Assembly (NCBI RefSeq): GCF_032854445.1 | Contig: NC_088301.1 | Span: 22,377,808 to 22,441,807 of the forward strand | Length of the DNA: 64,000 bases | Source of the DNA: Liolophura sinensis | Taxonomy: Eukaryota; Mollusca; Polyplacophora; Chitonida; Chitonidae | Reading direction: 5' to 3' | Shown here: one piece after another, positions 1 through 11,347 of the stretch | Layout: every line of letters starts with the position of its first letter | Position numbering within the stretch: the first letter of the stretch is position 1 | The notes under the pieces: model-generated | What the model saw: only the letters and a program-made list of their open reading frames with translations | Told to the model about the DNA's origin: nothing | Databases searched by the model: none | Program-made: the position numbers and the translations under genes

Positions 1-907
1 ACAGCTAAGTTAGACTGTATCCGTTCAATGGTATTGGTGCCTAGGAAGAGTTAAGTCAGACTGTACATGTTCTATGGTATTAGGGCCTAGGAACAATTAA
101 GTCAGGCTGTATACGTTCAGTGGTATTGGTGCCTAGGAACAGCTAAGTCAGACCTTACACGTTTGACGGTATTGGGACCTAGGAACAGTTAAGTCAGGCT
201 GTATACGTTCAGTGGTATTGGGGCCTAGGAACAGCTAAGTTAGACCTTACACGTTTGATGGTATTGAGACCTAGGAACAGCTAAGTCCGACAGCATCCGT
301 TCAATGGTACTGGGGCCTAGGAAGAGTTAAGTCAAACTGCACACGTTTGAGGGTATTGAGGCCTAGAAAGAATTGTCAGACTGTACACGTTCAATGATAT
401 TGGGGAGTAGGAAGAGCTATATCAGACTGTACATGATCAATGGTATTTGGGCCTAGAAAGAGATAAATCAGACTGATATTGGGGCCTAGGAAGAGCTAAA
501 TCTGACTGCACACGTCCAGTGGTATTGGGGCCTAGGAGAGCTAAATCAGGCTGCACGCGTTCAGTGGTATTGGGGCCTAGGAAGCGCTAAATCACACTGC
601 ACACGTTCAATGGTATTGAGGCCTAGGAAGAATTAAGTCAGACTGTACATGTTAAATGGTATTGGGGCCTAAGAAGAGCTAAATCAGATTGCACACGTTC
701 AATGGTATTGGGGCCTAGGAAGAGCTAAATCAGACTGCACACGTTCAAAGGTATTGGGGCCTAGGAAGAGATAAATCAGATTGCACACGTTCAATGGTAT
801 TGGGCCTAAGAAGAGCTAAATCAGATTGCACACGTTCAATGGTATTGGGGCCTAGGAAGAGATAAATCAGACTGCACACGTTCAAAGGTATTGGGGCCTA
901 GGAAGAG
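1..907. repeat. 47-bp minisatellite, about 19 imperfect copies
   Basis: The unit begins GCCTAGGAAGAGCTAAATCA and continues through a GCACACGTTCAATGG core to TATTGGGG. Copies diverge most at the left edge and become more uniform towards 660-900. The array runs off the left window edge and lies in the intron upstream of the gene A last exon. It has no coding character. Confidence 0.9.
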
Positions 908-1339
908 TCATTGGTATTTAGGTCGATTGTTCAGAGTGCTAGGGGCAGTCAGACTTATTGCTGTATATTTTGGTGTTGAGCCCGACTCTTCAGAAAATCA
1001 TGACTCATCCTTTGTGTTCAAATAAAAAAAAATCACAAATTTAGCAAGTTAATCTGTTTTGAAGGTTTGAAATTAAGATAAGATAGTGTAGCCTATGTGT
1101 TATGCCTAAGTTATCATTCTTATCCTCCGGTCAGGATCTTGCCATCCCATATGTTTGCAATTCTTGTCACTTCACAACATCGGTTCCATTCCTAACCAGA
1201 CATAGTCACTTTATCCCCAATCAAAATCCGTCAGTCAATTAATCAGTCTTTCAGGCTCTATATCTGTCATCAGTACAAATACATACCTTGCATAAGGTTC
1301 GTTGAAGACCGTGCATTCGCCTTTCGGCAATTCGGAGTG
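908..1339. other. Intron sequence, no gene seen
   Basis: Unique-looking, AT-rich sequence inside the presumed intron before the gene A terminal exon. No coding, RNA or repeat signal was recognised. Confidence 0.6.
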
Positions 1340-1460
1340 CAAATATGTAACTTGCAAAGCCGGTGGTTTTCTACCCACCGTACTACGGTTTCCTCCACTA
1401 AAGCAATGAACCTACAATGTATCAACCAATCAATCAATCGATCAATCAATCAATCAATTC
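1340..1460 (+). mobile_element. SINE 3' fragment with (AATC)n tail
   Basis: A segment with a CCGGTGGTTTTCTACCCACCG palindrome-like core and a CGGTTTCCTCCAC motif is followed by a run of ATCA/AATC repeats at about 1421-1459. This tail style is typical of molluscan SINEs. The tRNA-like head is absent, so it is a truncated copy. The family was recognised by eye only. Confidence 0.45.
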
Positions 1461-1651
1461 CCTTCAGTTTTCGAGAATTCAGCCTTCTGCGGCTGGACTG
1501 AGGGCTTGTGTCAAGAGGTGAGGTGTCTTTGGTTTCCACCACCCAAATACAGAAATAAATTCTCATCTAATGAAAAAAAAAAACAACTTAACTACTTAAA
1601 ACAAAACACATATATAATGTCGTTATCGCAGGTGTTTTTTGTAATTTACAG

Positions 1652-2566
1652 ATATACGGCATCACCTCTTTCTTCTTCGTGATTCTGTCCATCTTAGGGT
1701 TCTGTTTGGAGACGCTTCCCAGTCTCCGGCCCCAGAGCGTCACCGCACTCGCTAACGCCACCAGTAGACCAGAGTGCGATGGAAAAGCTCGCGATCAAAT
1801 GCTTCGCTGGGAGCCTAATATCTTTCTGAACATCATCGACATTATCTGTACCGTGTTTTTCACGCTGGAACTGATCTGCAGATTTACCTTCGCCCCAAAC
1901 AAGCTCAAGTTCATTAAGTCCGCCATGAACATCATCGATATAATAGCCCTCGTTCCACTCTACGTGCAGTTCGTTCTCAACATAATCGACATTGAATACT
2001 GCTACATGAGTGAGAGGCTCGTGTTCGAGGTGATGTTCATTCTGAGGATAATCCGGATGTTCAGGATATTCCATTTGGTCAAACATTACCAGGCGTTAAA
2101 GATATTAGTTTGTGCTTTGCGAGCAAGCACCCACGAGCTGCTCATGCTTCTCATATTTATGATTATTGGCATGTTGATATTCGCAAGTATGATTTACTAT
2201 GCAGAAAGAGAAGACGTTGTCAACCCCGGCAAGACGTTTGCGACGATACCCGTTGGCTTTTGGTGGGCCATCATAACCATGACGACAGTGGGTTACGGAG
2301 ACGTCTTCCCTAAATCGTCCCTGGGGTATCTCGTGGGTGCCGGGTGCGCGGTCTGTGGGGTGCTGATGCTGGCTCTTACCATCCCCGTCATATCCAACAA
2401 TTTCACCCTTTTTTACACCCACGTACGGTCACGCTCGGAAGTGCCGAAGGGCACACGAATCAAGTCTCCTGAGGAAGTCGTCCTAGAACCCATCGTGACT
2501 ATGCAGAGGAAACATTCTGGGTGCTTTATTCACAAGTGTGTTGTCAGAAATCCACGTAACAGTTGA
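1652..2566 (+). CDS. Shaw-like: Gene A terminal exon: Kv3/Shaw-type voltage-gated K+ channel, S1-S6 core (5' exons outside window)
   Basis: Encodes the membrane core of a pore-forming potassium channel subunit that would assemble as a tetramer in the plasma membrane. The exon opens at 1652 after a TTTACAG acceptor, in phase 0, and reads 304 residues to TGA at 2564-2566. S1 is about residues 2-22, and an N-A-T-S glycosylation site lies in the S1-S2 loop (35-38). S2 is about 61-79 with the expected Phe and Glu (70, 73), and S3 about 93-110 with conserved Asp96. S4 is 125-145, with Arg at 132, 135 and 138, His141 and Lys144. S5 is about 160-184. The filter TVGYGD is 212-217 and S6 about 224-254. 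S6 carries T-I-P (243-245) where Kv channels usually have P-V-P. IPVGFWW before the filter and FASMIYYAER at the end of S5 are Kv3-like. The C-tail is only about 50 residues and, unlike gene B, ends without a PDZ ligand. It is roughly 85% identical to the gene B core by eye. The T1 exons must lie left of the window. Confidence 0.93.
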   Translation: MYGITSFFFVILSILGFCLETLPSLRPQSVTALANATSRPECDGKARDQMLRWEPNIFLNIIDIICTVFFTLELICRFTFAPNKLKFIKSAMNIIDIIALVPLYVQFVLNIIDIEYCYMSERLVFEVMFILRIIRMFRIFHLVKHYQALKILVCALRASTHELLMLLIFMIIGMLIFASMIYYAEREDVVNPGKTFATIPVGFWWAIITMTTVGYGDVFPKSSLGYLVGAGCAVCGVLMLALTIPVISNNFTLFYTHVRSRSEVPKGTRIKSPEEVVLEPIVTMQRKHSGCFIHKCVVRNPRNS

Positions 2567-4364
2567 CCATATACTTAATTGTGTTTCATTCTAAACTAAG
2601 TACAAGATGTAATGACCTCGTGAATAATGAATACATCTCAGGCCCCGAACGCTCCAGATTGACACATTCAGTATTTTACTCTGACGCACTACATTAAAAA
2701 AGTCCAAATTTGAACTTATCGGTGTCAAGACCCATAGATGTGCATGTTGCACTGTTTTGAGGCTAGGACCATCAGAGTATGATGAACGTCTACCGTTGGA
2801 CGGGATAATTTAAAGATATTGTTTATGAAACTTATTAACGCTCAGGCCATATTTTGAATTTTAATGGCGGTCATTAGTAGTCAATTCAGAATGTTCCTGG
2901 ATACCAGAATCCTGGAAATGTTACCTGTATATATCACAAGGTATGGATAACTATGCTTATAAAATGCCAGTATGGGGCCGATTCCGCAAATTTTCACTTA
3001 TTACCGCAAGATTAAAGGGATAAGGAATCGACTCTGATTGGCTGATAATGGAGATAGGGTTTCCTGGGTTAAACCCTTAAACTTTGGTCACGTTTGAATA
3101 AATCTGCCATACCTAAAATTCAGCTTAAGCTAGGCTTAGCCTGGACTGGCCTATCTCTCACACCAGCCTATCAGATAAACGGCTCTATATCTCTTTGAAA
3201 TTTAAATTACATCATGATGTGTATATTCTCGGGAGTTGAGATTATGAGCGACTGGCCTAAACATAACACTTATTAGCTGGTCACAGCTTCAACGTCTTTA
3301 TCCATATAAAATATTAATAAGCGATTTAAGCACATTTTAAATTTTGACTACAATTCAAACTGACTTTGTGGGCTCGGCCTCAGACATTTAACCTATGCAC
3401 TAAGTTCACAGGACATGCGATAAAACGAATGTGAGATTTAACAAATGTCTGCGTCATGCATGTTTGTTAAGAATATGCTTGTATATTATAAAGCCACGCG
3501 TACTGTTAAATACGTTATCAATTTCAGGGTTAAGATTTTCCTGTTTTCACATATTCATCTTTTGTATACTGTATTACATTGAAACGAAAAACACTATTTT
3601 TGTTGCCATATATACAATTGTGTTATACTCACATAATCACAAAGTGGACTTGGACTTTTACCCTTTTAACGATGGGAATGGAGGCGAATGGAATGTAAAT
3701 TTTATTTGTCTCAGGTTAACTGATCGGCGGACGATCTCCACAGGACGGCATTCAAGCTCTCCCAAAGATGACTAGCCCCATATTTCTACCTTCAAGTCTG
3801 AAGAGTAATGCACTTAGCCTTCAAAACCGCAAGACACGACAACTTGGCACTCGTCGGTCCTGTTAATTAATTAATTTATTTGATGAGTTGCGCTCAAAAA
3901 TTATTTTTTGATACGTGAGAGGTCAGCTTTATGCCCAGACAGCGCTATAAACATGTGGGACATTGCAATTGGCCTACTAAAAAGAGTCCTCGTCAATATA
4001 CGACCGAAACAAAGAAATCTCAGTATTTAATTTTAAAAAGATTAGACAGAAGATTTTTCAGAAAAAAACTCGAACAACGCAAAAACCAATCGAAAGGTTA
4101 TTGTTATTTTAGAGTAGCTTGAATAATTACATTTCACATAATATCAGCCTCATCTGTGCACGTGTTGCCGTTTTGCAAAATTGGCAATAAAGTTCCTAAA
4201 ATTTAAAAAGCAGGTAGTATAACATACCGCTATGATGGATGGATGGAACCTGGATGACGCTCGCTTCTCATCCATCCTCAGTAGTAAACAATGTAAATGG
4301 TAAACAAACTTACTATGCATACACTGTCAGGACTGCGAATCTTTCCACACTTCATTAAATTGAA
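2567..4364. other. Intergenic / 3' flank of gene A, no gene seen
   Basis: This follows the gene A stop. No canonical AATAAA lies close by; an ATTAAA at about 2693 is the nearest weak poly(A) candidate. The remainder is AT-rich with no recognisable domain. A 114-residue open frame at 3431-3775 has a composition typical of random AT-rich DNA. Confidence 0.55.
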
Positions 4365-5115
4365 AGAAACTTTTCAAACACTGATGAATTGAAACTATGC
4401 CACACAGCACTGACCTTGATGAAACTAGCTAAACAGCATTGAACTGATTGAAACTAAGTTGCCACACAGCACTGACCTGCCTGAATTTAGAAATGTTGTC
4501 ACAAACTGTTATTGGAGTGAGAACTTGGCTGGCAGCGTTATTCTGGATGAAGCTTGCCTCACAGCATTAACGTGGATGAAACTTGACTCACACCACTAAT
4601 GTGAGTGAAACTTATCTCACATTATTAAAGCGGATGAAACTTGCCTCAGATTATTAACGTGGATGTAACTTGTATCACATCATTAACATGGATGAAACTT
4701 ACCTTACATTATTAACGTGGATGGAATTTGCCTCACATTATGAACGTAGATGAAAGCTGCCTCACAGCTTTAATGTCGGTGAAATTTGCCTTAAATCATT
4801 AACGTGGATGAAACTTACCTCACACCATTAACGTGGATGAAACTTTCCTCACATTATTAACCTGGATGAAACTTCATCAAAAGTAGAAGTCTTGGAAAGG
4901 TAGCATAGTGTGGAAAAATCACTACGCCTTGTTAAGCGAGTGGAAATTAGCCCAACAACATTAACATGGATGAAACTTACTGCACAGCTTTAACGTAGAT
5001 GAAACTTGCCTTACAGCATTCACGTGGATGAAATTTGATTCACGGTTTCAGCATGGATGAAACTTGCCTCACATCCTTAATTGGATGATACTTGCTTCAC
5101 GCCTTTAACGTGGAT
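4365..5115. repeat. 29-bp minisatellite, about 22 degenerate copies
   Basis: The unit is approximately TCACACCATTAACGTGGATG followed by AAACTTGCC. The left end (4365-4540) is strongly diverged. A non-repeat interruption lies at about 4873-4960, and copies then resume to about 5115. Confidence 0.85.
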
Positions 5116-5727
5116 GCTTTGTATGAACATATTGGAAATTGTCCTCAACGTTATGCATTAATCAGTTTTATTGATTAAAGCTTGAAATTCTTGGCGAGAG
5201 TGCACAAAATGTCAGGTAGTGATGAGGCTACTGGTCACGTGCCTCTGACGTAAATTTCTAACTGTAGATACTCTTTCAAAGCTGCTAGCGTAAGTAGGTC
5301 CAGATCTTGACTAACAGGCTCTTTCGACATTTTTATGACAGGTAGTATCAACCTTAATGGATACATGAAAAGAAAAAGGAAGATGAAGATTTTAAGGTAA
5401 AAGAAAAAATACATGTATTCCAAAAACAATTTATAACAATTCTCATTTTTAAAAACATTTTATATTTATAAATAGCTATTCTATTTAAGATATTTTCCGT
5501 CAGTGCTCAAAAATTTTCGGAAACGACGTCATTGATGACATGGACACAAAGTTGTTTTGAGAGCTGTGATCACAGGTGACTTACCCAACTATGCGGAGTG
5601 ATCTCTGGAGCCTCAGAAAAACTGTAGTTTATAGTAATTTTTACACCCCAAGAAGAAAACTGAAACGCCTTTTAATTTGTTCCTGTATGTGTTGGGTCAC
5701 ATCCTAAACAGCATATTGCTCATACTC
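5116..5727. other. Intergenic, no gene seen
   Basis: AT-rich sequence without a recognisable domain, RNA or repeat. Confidence 0.55.
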
Positions 5728-5862
5728 GCTTCCCCTCCGGCCATACGTGGTCTGCCAGCAACCTGCGGATGGGCGTGGGTTTCCCCCGGGCTGGCCGCTT
5801 TCGGATAAGTGGAATATTTTTGAAGACGGCGTAAAACACCAATTAAATAAATAAAATAAACG
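5728..5862 (+). mobile_element. SINE family 1, 5'-truncated and internally deleted copy
   Basis: Starts within the body (GCTTCCCCTCCGGCC), skips part of the central segment after the CCCCCGGGCTG motif, and keeps the family tail: AATATTTTTGAAGACGGCG, then TAAAACACC and an AAATAAATAAAA end. The tRNA-like head is missing. Confidence 0.8.
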
Positions 5863-6547
5863 GCATATTAAGAAACAAAAACACTTCATGTATCATTTAA
5901 TATTGTCGCTTATGGAAAATAAGGATCTGAGGCCATGCGTGACAAAGTTTCCCAAGCTTCATGAAACCTGCACATCAGGCCTCGTAATGCTACGTGCTGG
6001 AAACTTATGTGAAACCCCAGTCGTGTACCCCATTCAGGCTGCGTGAAACTTACCTGAGTTCGTGCAGCTGGTAGGAAACCTCGCCAATATCCAACAAGCC
6101 ATAGACTGAGCACAGGCTATAACTGTCTGTAGAACCATTAGATATCAGAATTATGTACTGACCTTTGATCTTGGTCGAACGTCTCGCTGCTAATAGCCAC
6201 AACTCGTGAAATAGACACTGGGTCGATTCAGAAATCTCCAGCTTTCCATGTGATGATTTCTCCCAGAAATTGTCTGGAAAAAATACACAGAAATCGATTC
6301 ATATACTGATGATGTTTGCCTTTTACTTCCAAAAATAACTGCATTAAGATCACCTTATAGAGACAGTCTAGATGATAAAATCGAGAATATTGATTATTTC
6401 ATGTAAGAAAATTAATGCATGTTGTCGAAATTTTTCATCGTGAACTATTCATCGTGAATGATATATTCCTTACATATTTGATCAGCGGTTTAGTTCTCGG
6501 GCTTATATACGGTGACTAGGTAACCTTATGGGAGCCGGCAGAAAAGA
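5863..6547. other. Intergenic, no gene seen
   Basis: No coding, RNA or repeat signal recognised between the SINE fragment and the 39-bp satellite. Confidence 0.55.
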
Positions 6548-7560
6548 ATGAACCTCGGACTTGAAAACATTCATGACGTAAGACCGCTAGCGCTCGCGTC
6601 TTACAATATTCATGACGTAAGACCGCTAACGCTTGTGCCTGACAATATTCATGACGTAAGACCGCTAACGCTCGCGTCTGACAATATTCATGACCTACGA
6701 CCACTAACGCTCGCGCCTGACAATATTCATGACGTAGACCGCTAACGCTTGCGCCTGATAATATTCATGACGTAAGACCACTAACGCTCGCGTCTGACAA
6801 TATTCATGACCTACGACCACTAACGCTTGTGCCTGACAATATTCATGGCGTAAGACCACTAACGCTTGCGCCTGATAATATTCATGACGTAAGACCACTA
6901 ACGCTCGCGCATGACAATATTCATGACCTACGATCGCTAACGCTTGTGCCTGACAATATTCATGACCTACGATTGCTAACGCTTTGCGCCTGATAATATT
7001 CATGACGTAAGACCGCTAACGCTCACGCATGACAATATTCATGACCTAGGGCCGCTAACGCTTGTGCCTGACAATATTCATGACCTACGACCGCTAACGC
7101 TCGCGCCTGACAATATTCATGGCGTAAGACGCTAACGCTTGTGCCTGACAATATTCATGACCTACGATCGCTAACGCTTTGCGCCTGATACTATTAATGA
7201 CGTAAGACCGCTAACGCTCGCGCCTGACAATATTCATGACCTACGACCGCTAACGCTTGTGCCTGACAATATTCATGACCTACGATCGCTAACGCTTTGC
7301 GCCTGATAATATTCATGACGTAAGACCGCTAACGCTCGCGCATGACAATATTCATGACCTAAGGCCGCTAACGCTTGTGCCTGACAATATTCATGACCTA
7401 CGACCGCTAACGCTTTGCGCCTGACAATATTCATGATCTAAGACGCTAACGCTTGTGCCTGACAATATTCATGACCTACGATCGCTAACGCTTTGCGCCT
7501 GATAATATTCATGACGTAAAACCACTAACGCTCGCGCATGACAATGTTCAAGACGTAAGA
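6548..7560. repeat. 39-bp satellite-like array (about 25 monomers) with a five-monomer higher-order repeat
   Basis: The monomer is roughly GACGTAAGACCGCTAACGCT + CGCGCCTGACAATATTCAT (38-40 bp). Two main monomer types alternate, GACGTAAGACC and GACCTACGAYC. Monomers 12-16 (7004-7198, 195 bp) and 20-24 (7317-7512, 196 bp) are the same ordered set of five variants. A three-monomer derivative (7199-7316) lies between them. The CATGACGTAAG monomer type contains TGACGTAA, a CRE-like octamer. Open frames on both strands persist only because 39 is a multiple of 3. Confidence 0.92.
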
Positions 7561-7824
7561 TCACCTCAAGCTCGAGCCAAATCAAAATCCCAGCATTTTG
7601 TATACGGTATATGGCAAAGTGCTGGTGATGTTCTCGGTTACAAACTATTACCCTATTTGGCCAGTAATGAAAGAACATTTATGTGAATTTGTATTTGTTA
7701 TACTGCTTATTAAAGAGCTACGTGGCCAGCAAATTAAAAACGGATAGAAATAGGGTTAATTGGTATAATAAGTAACCATTATTAAATTTGTCAAGTTTTG
7801 GATCACATTTACAAACACGCCCTC

Positions 7825-7972
7825 ATGCGCTGCTGTCTTCCTCTCTCACGGTGTGCAGCAGCCTATGGATTGTCGTGCATATCCACGGTGGCTCTGCCCG
7901 ATTTCCTCTCAACATAATACTGATCACCGTCGTATCAGTGAAATATTCTTGAGCACGTCGTAAAACACCAAA

Positions 7973-8003
<31 letters not shown>

Positions 8004-8010
8004 ACCAAAC
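7825..8010 (+). mobile_element. SINE family 1, old 5'-truncated copy
   Basis: A diverged body (CAGCAGCCTATGGATTGTCG, GGCTCTGCCCGATTTCC) leads to the conserved 3' end GTGAAATATTCTTGAGCACG and an (AAAT)n tail at 7970-8004. Confidence 0.8.
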
Positions 8011-8084
8011 ACGCCATATAAATACGTGCCCGTCCCGAAGCTGTTTGCCACCGAAGTTCCATGTATATATATACATATATGTTT

Positions 8085-8160
8085 AGCAGTCACACCGATT
8101 ACGTGTGACCAATTTCCAACTATCACACTGTCGTCGCTATGCTGATTTAGCTGGTATGTT
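8085..8160 (+). repeat. Fragment of dispersed element X
   Basis: Contains the shared block ACGTGTGACCA ... CTATCACACTGTCGTCGCT, also found at 12760 and 13315. Only the right-hand part of the element is present. Confidence 0.6.
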
Positions 8161-9300
8161 GTTTTCTTTTATATTGAGTGACATCGTACGGCAACAGCAA
8201 TGTGTCAAACATTAGACTGCCTACAGCAGGGGATTCACACAAGAGGGATTATAGAATGAGAGGTAGTAAATAAATAAACAAAGGTTAAGTATTGTGATGG
8301 GTCTGTAGTTTCTTGTGCGAGAAGTTTCAATAAGATCTACTTCGTGTTTTAAACAACTTGAATAGCTTAAGTTTTCTCTAAATAATTTGAGGACAATTGT
8401 CTGATTTTGAAATTCAGTTGATCGGTAGATCCACTGAGCTGCGGTCAAATTGAGCAGATGTATATGTCAGACGAATTCTTACGTTTCCAGGGTAAGGAAT
8501 CATTGTCGAATCGAAAGGGGAGCTAATCCTCCTCATTGTGTTATCAGGTCTGACTTAAGCCCCTTGGAAGGCTGAAAAACATATTGGTTTATATTTCTTG
8601 AAGGATTGTATTCTTCAGCAACTGTTCAAACGATCGAATGGGAGAGTTTCGAATTCGAACTCTTTTGTAGATAAAGGTAAAACCTGCCCGGTCGTATCAT
8701 GTGATCTATCCAATATGTTAGGCAAACTTTGATGACACCAATTTATCGTTCACATGTCTCACCTTGTTCAGAAGGTATAAATGACACATTTTTCCTCCTG
8801 GCACTTATTAAGTTCGCAAACGTTCAGCTCCATAATATTCGTCATCGTCAACTTTAAATAACTTTTTGTCACGCTTTTTCAGAAGCCTATGTCATAGTAA
8901 GTGTGAGCAAAGCAAATTAAATAAAAGCTGATTACATGACATGATACAATAGTACTTTTTTTACCTTTAGCTATAAAAAAGTTATTTCCAACTTGGAATT
9001 CTCGTATTGTGAAGCAACTAACGACTGAACAAAGGAGCCAATATGGGGGACATATCATTGCCTTGAGTGCAACAGTATTGATTCTGATTGGTCACATGTG
9101 TTTTCTTGAGACGTCTCAATTCAGAGACGTCTACGTCTGTTCCGTTCAGCTTAGGCTTTAATTCAAGGGGTTTGCCAGTGTCTTGGCAAAGTGCGGTCGT
9201 TCCTCCCAGAGGCTGGGACGTTTCTGGTACACATAAATCAAATAGCTGATGAGCTATACTGACACTCTGAAATCACCAGAACGGACCATGGACACCAAAT
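8161..9300. other. Intergenic, no gene seen
   Basis: No domain, RNA gene or dispersed repeat recognised. Confidence 0.55.
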
Positions 9301-9396
9301 AACAAGTGCAACTGCATCAAAAGGTGTTTACTATGAAAAGAAAACAGCAAGTGCAACTGCATCAAAAGGTGTTTACTATGAAAAGAAAACAGCTTG
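9301..9396. repeat. Two-copy direct repeat of about 46 bp
   Basis: Two practically identical copies of CAAGTGCAACTGCATCAAAA + GGTGTTTACTATGAAAAGAA lie back to back. This is a recent local duplication or the seed of a minisatellite. A third partial echo (GGTGTTTGCTATG) occurs at about 9429. Confidence 0.85.
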
Positions 9397-9655
9397 GTAT
9401 TGAAGCAAGATGATCATTGGAATGTTAAGGTGTTTGCTATGCAAAATAGGTTACTGTTGATGCAGTACTCGTCCGAAAAGATGATGTTTTTGTGAAATCC
9501 CGAGTGATGACAGCCTTGTTGCAGAAACAGAGGGGAGGGAGAATGTTTTCAGTGAAACGAAGGTCACATATATCGGTTCTGCCGCACGGAAACGTCGATT
9601 GGTCTTCAGGGGATAAAATCGGCCTCCCGTGCCTTCCAGTATTGTTACCGCTTAC

Positions 9656-9975
9656 TGATGGTGTAGTGGTTAGTGAGTCTGCTTAGCAAGCGGTACATCC
9701 GGGGTTCAAGCCCGAGTCAAGTCGAATCTACGACAATACTGACAAGTCTCGGTAATACTGACAGTCTCTCTTGGCGTTCTTAATAAAGGGCTACATACAG
9801 CTGTCGGCACAATGCGACCAGGTTTGGCATCGTGTCTGGTGTCTTGGACATGTAGTTCTAGTGAAACAACACTGTAAACATGTAGACATGCTAGCTTAAT
9901 GGAGACACCGTCACGAAATAACCGAAATAAAGTTGAAAGCGACGTTAAACCCCGATTAAACAAACAATCAAAATC
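9656..9975 (+). mobile_element. tRNA-derived SINE (Ala-AGC-like head, GACGTTAAAC tail)
   Basis: The head carries an A box (TGGTGTAGTGGTTAG, about 9658-9674), an anticodon-arm-like TTAGCAA loop and a B box (GGTTCAAGCCC, 9702-9712). The 3' part ends in AAAGCGACGTTAAACCCCGA followed by an AAAC/AATC-rich tail. The anticodon stem is imperfect and the head joins a roughly 250-bp body, so this is a retroposon and not a functional tRNA gene. Confidence 0.75.
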
Positions 9976-11149
9976 CAACAGCAAGACGAGGACACGAACA
10001 TCGCCCTGACAGAACGTCAAACTAAAAGAAACACCAGCCCCTTGAACACGGAACATGGGCTGATTCCCTTTGTTAGGGTATGAGGCGTTTTTGTTTTTAT
10101 TTCCTCATTGTCACATTGTTTCACACCGAAGGCACGGGAGAGCGCCTAGGTTTTAATACACCTCATGAGTGGGTATTGCTTTCAAGAAATCTGGTATTGC
10201 ACTCCCAGGGCATTCACATTAGTTGTACACCTTTCATGCTCTTTTATGTGTTGTGACCTTTGTTTGCATATTTGGAGCACGAATGGCGTTTTACCCCACC
10301 GGATTGACAACGATACGTCTTTACTACATGCACATACAAATGTTATGTTTTCTCAGAATTGTTATTACCGAACTACGTAAAAAAATGTCCACCACCTGTT
10401 ATAATGTTATAATATCCAGTTTTCTGGAGGCTGTCTTAGCTCACTGACATCATGTGTATCTTGTTGTTGAAATAAAAAAAAAACATTTTACTGTTCTGTT
10501 TCCACGTAACACAATATGAAGATTTGCGAGAGCAAGTTTTGTATTAAAAAAATCCCATTATAAAGCCACTGCATTCAAAACGATGACGTAAGCGAATTCT
10601 GGTTGGCTTTTTTTTTGTTTTTTTTGCATGCGAGTTTGGACAGAAAGACGCCTGGGAGCTTATAGGTTTAGTTACCGCAGTAATTACCTCCAACCCCTGC
10701 GTGTTGTTGATGTATTTTAAATTGATGAACAGTTAAGCTACCGATCGTGTGGACGTCAGGCATCGTAAGGATAGAACTGGAGACGTTGTATCAAGATATC
10801 ACAACAGAAGTTTGTACACCAACTGTCAACTATAATCGACGTTTCAGGTTAGGACTCACAAGAGCACTGTTATAAGAAGAATTTCAAAGTATATACATTA
10901 AGGAATTATGAAGAACATCATGTCAGGGGTTTTCAATAATGCATAATTAAAAGATGCAAAGAGTGTACTATGAGGGCATGAATTAAATCAGTACGGTATC
11001 TAAATCGTGTACTGTGCAGATATATCAGTTCTCGTTAATCAGTGTCGATTTGCCTTTGATTGGATGCAACCCTTCATACATCCAAGGCGGAGATATGACT
11101 CAGCACGGAGCATGCGCATCCCGTAACCCAGGATTAAGTGGAATTAGTC
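9976..11149. other. Intergenic, no gene seen
   Basis: AT-rich. It contains a T-rich run at about 10607-10626. TGACTCAGCA (11096-11105) and CATGCGCAT (11111-11119) match MARE/AP-1-type and NRF-1-type sites, but there is nothing to show they are used. Confidence 0.5.
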
Positions 11150-11347
11150 GCACTTATTAAAAACAATAGCAGAAATTCCTGGCACTCCATCCATATTTAC
11201 ACTTATTAAAAACAATAGCAGAAATTCCTGGCACTCCATCCATATTTACACTTATTAAGAACAATGGCAGAAATTCCTGGCACTCCATCCATATTTACAC
11301 TTATTAAGAACAATAGCAGAAATTCCTGGCACTCCATCCATATTTAC
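11150..11347. repeat. 49-bp minisatellite, 4 near-identical copies
   Basis: The unit is CACTTATTAAAAACAATAGC + AGAAATTCCTGGCACTCCAT + CCATATTTA. The copies differ at only a few positions (AAAAAC/AAGAAC, ATAG/ATGG), so the expansion is young. Confidence 0.92.

Noticed and set aside
1694-2422. Antisense frames opposite the gene A exon
   Set aside because: They mirror the strongly conserved channel coding frame and have no family signature.
1652-2566. Gene A exon as an alternative last exon of gene B
   Set aside because: It lies upstream of gene B exon 1 on the same strand, so normal cis-splicing cannot join them in that order.
6548-7560. CRISPR-like array or a repeat protein
   Set aside because: Monomers are directly adjacent with no unique spacers, and the genome is eukaryotic. 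Both-strand open frames follow from the 39-bp unit being a multiple of 3.
9656-9730. Functional tRNA-Ala(AGC) gene
   Set aside because: A and B boxes are present but the acceptor and anticodon stems pair poorly, and the head continues into a SINE body and tail.
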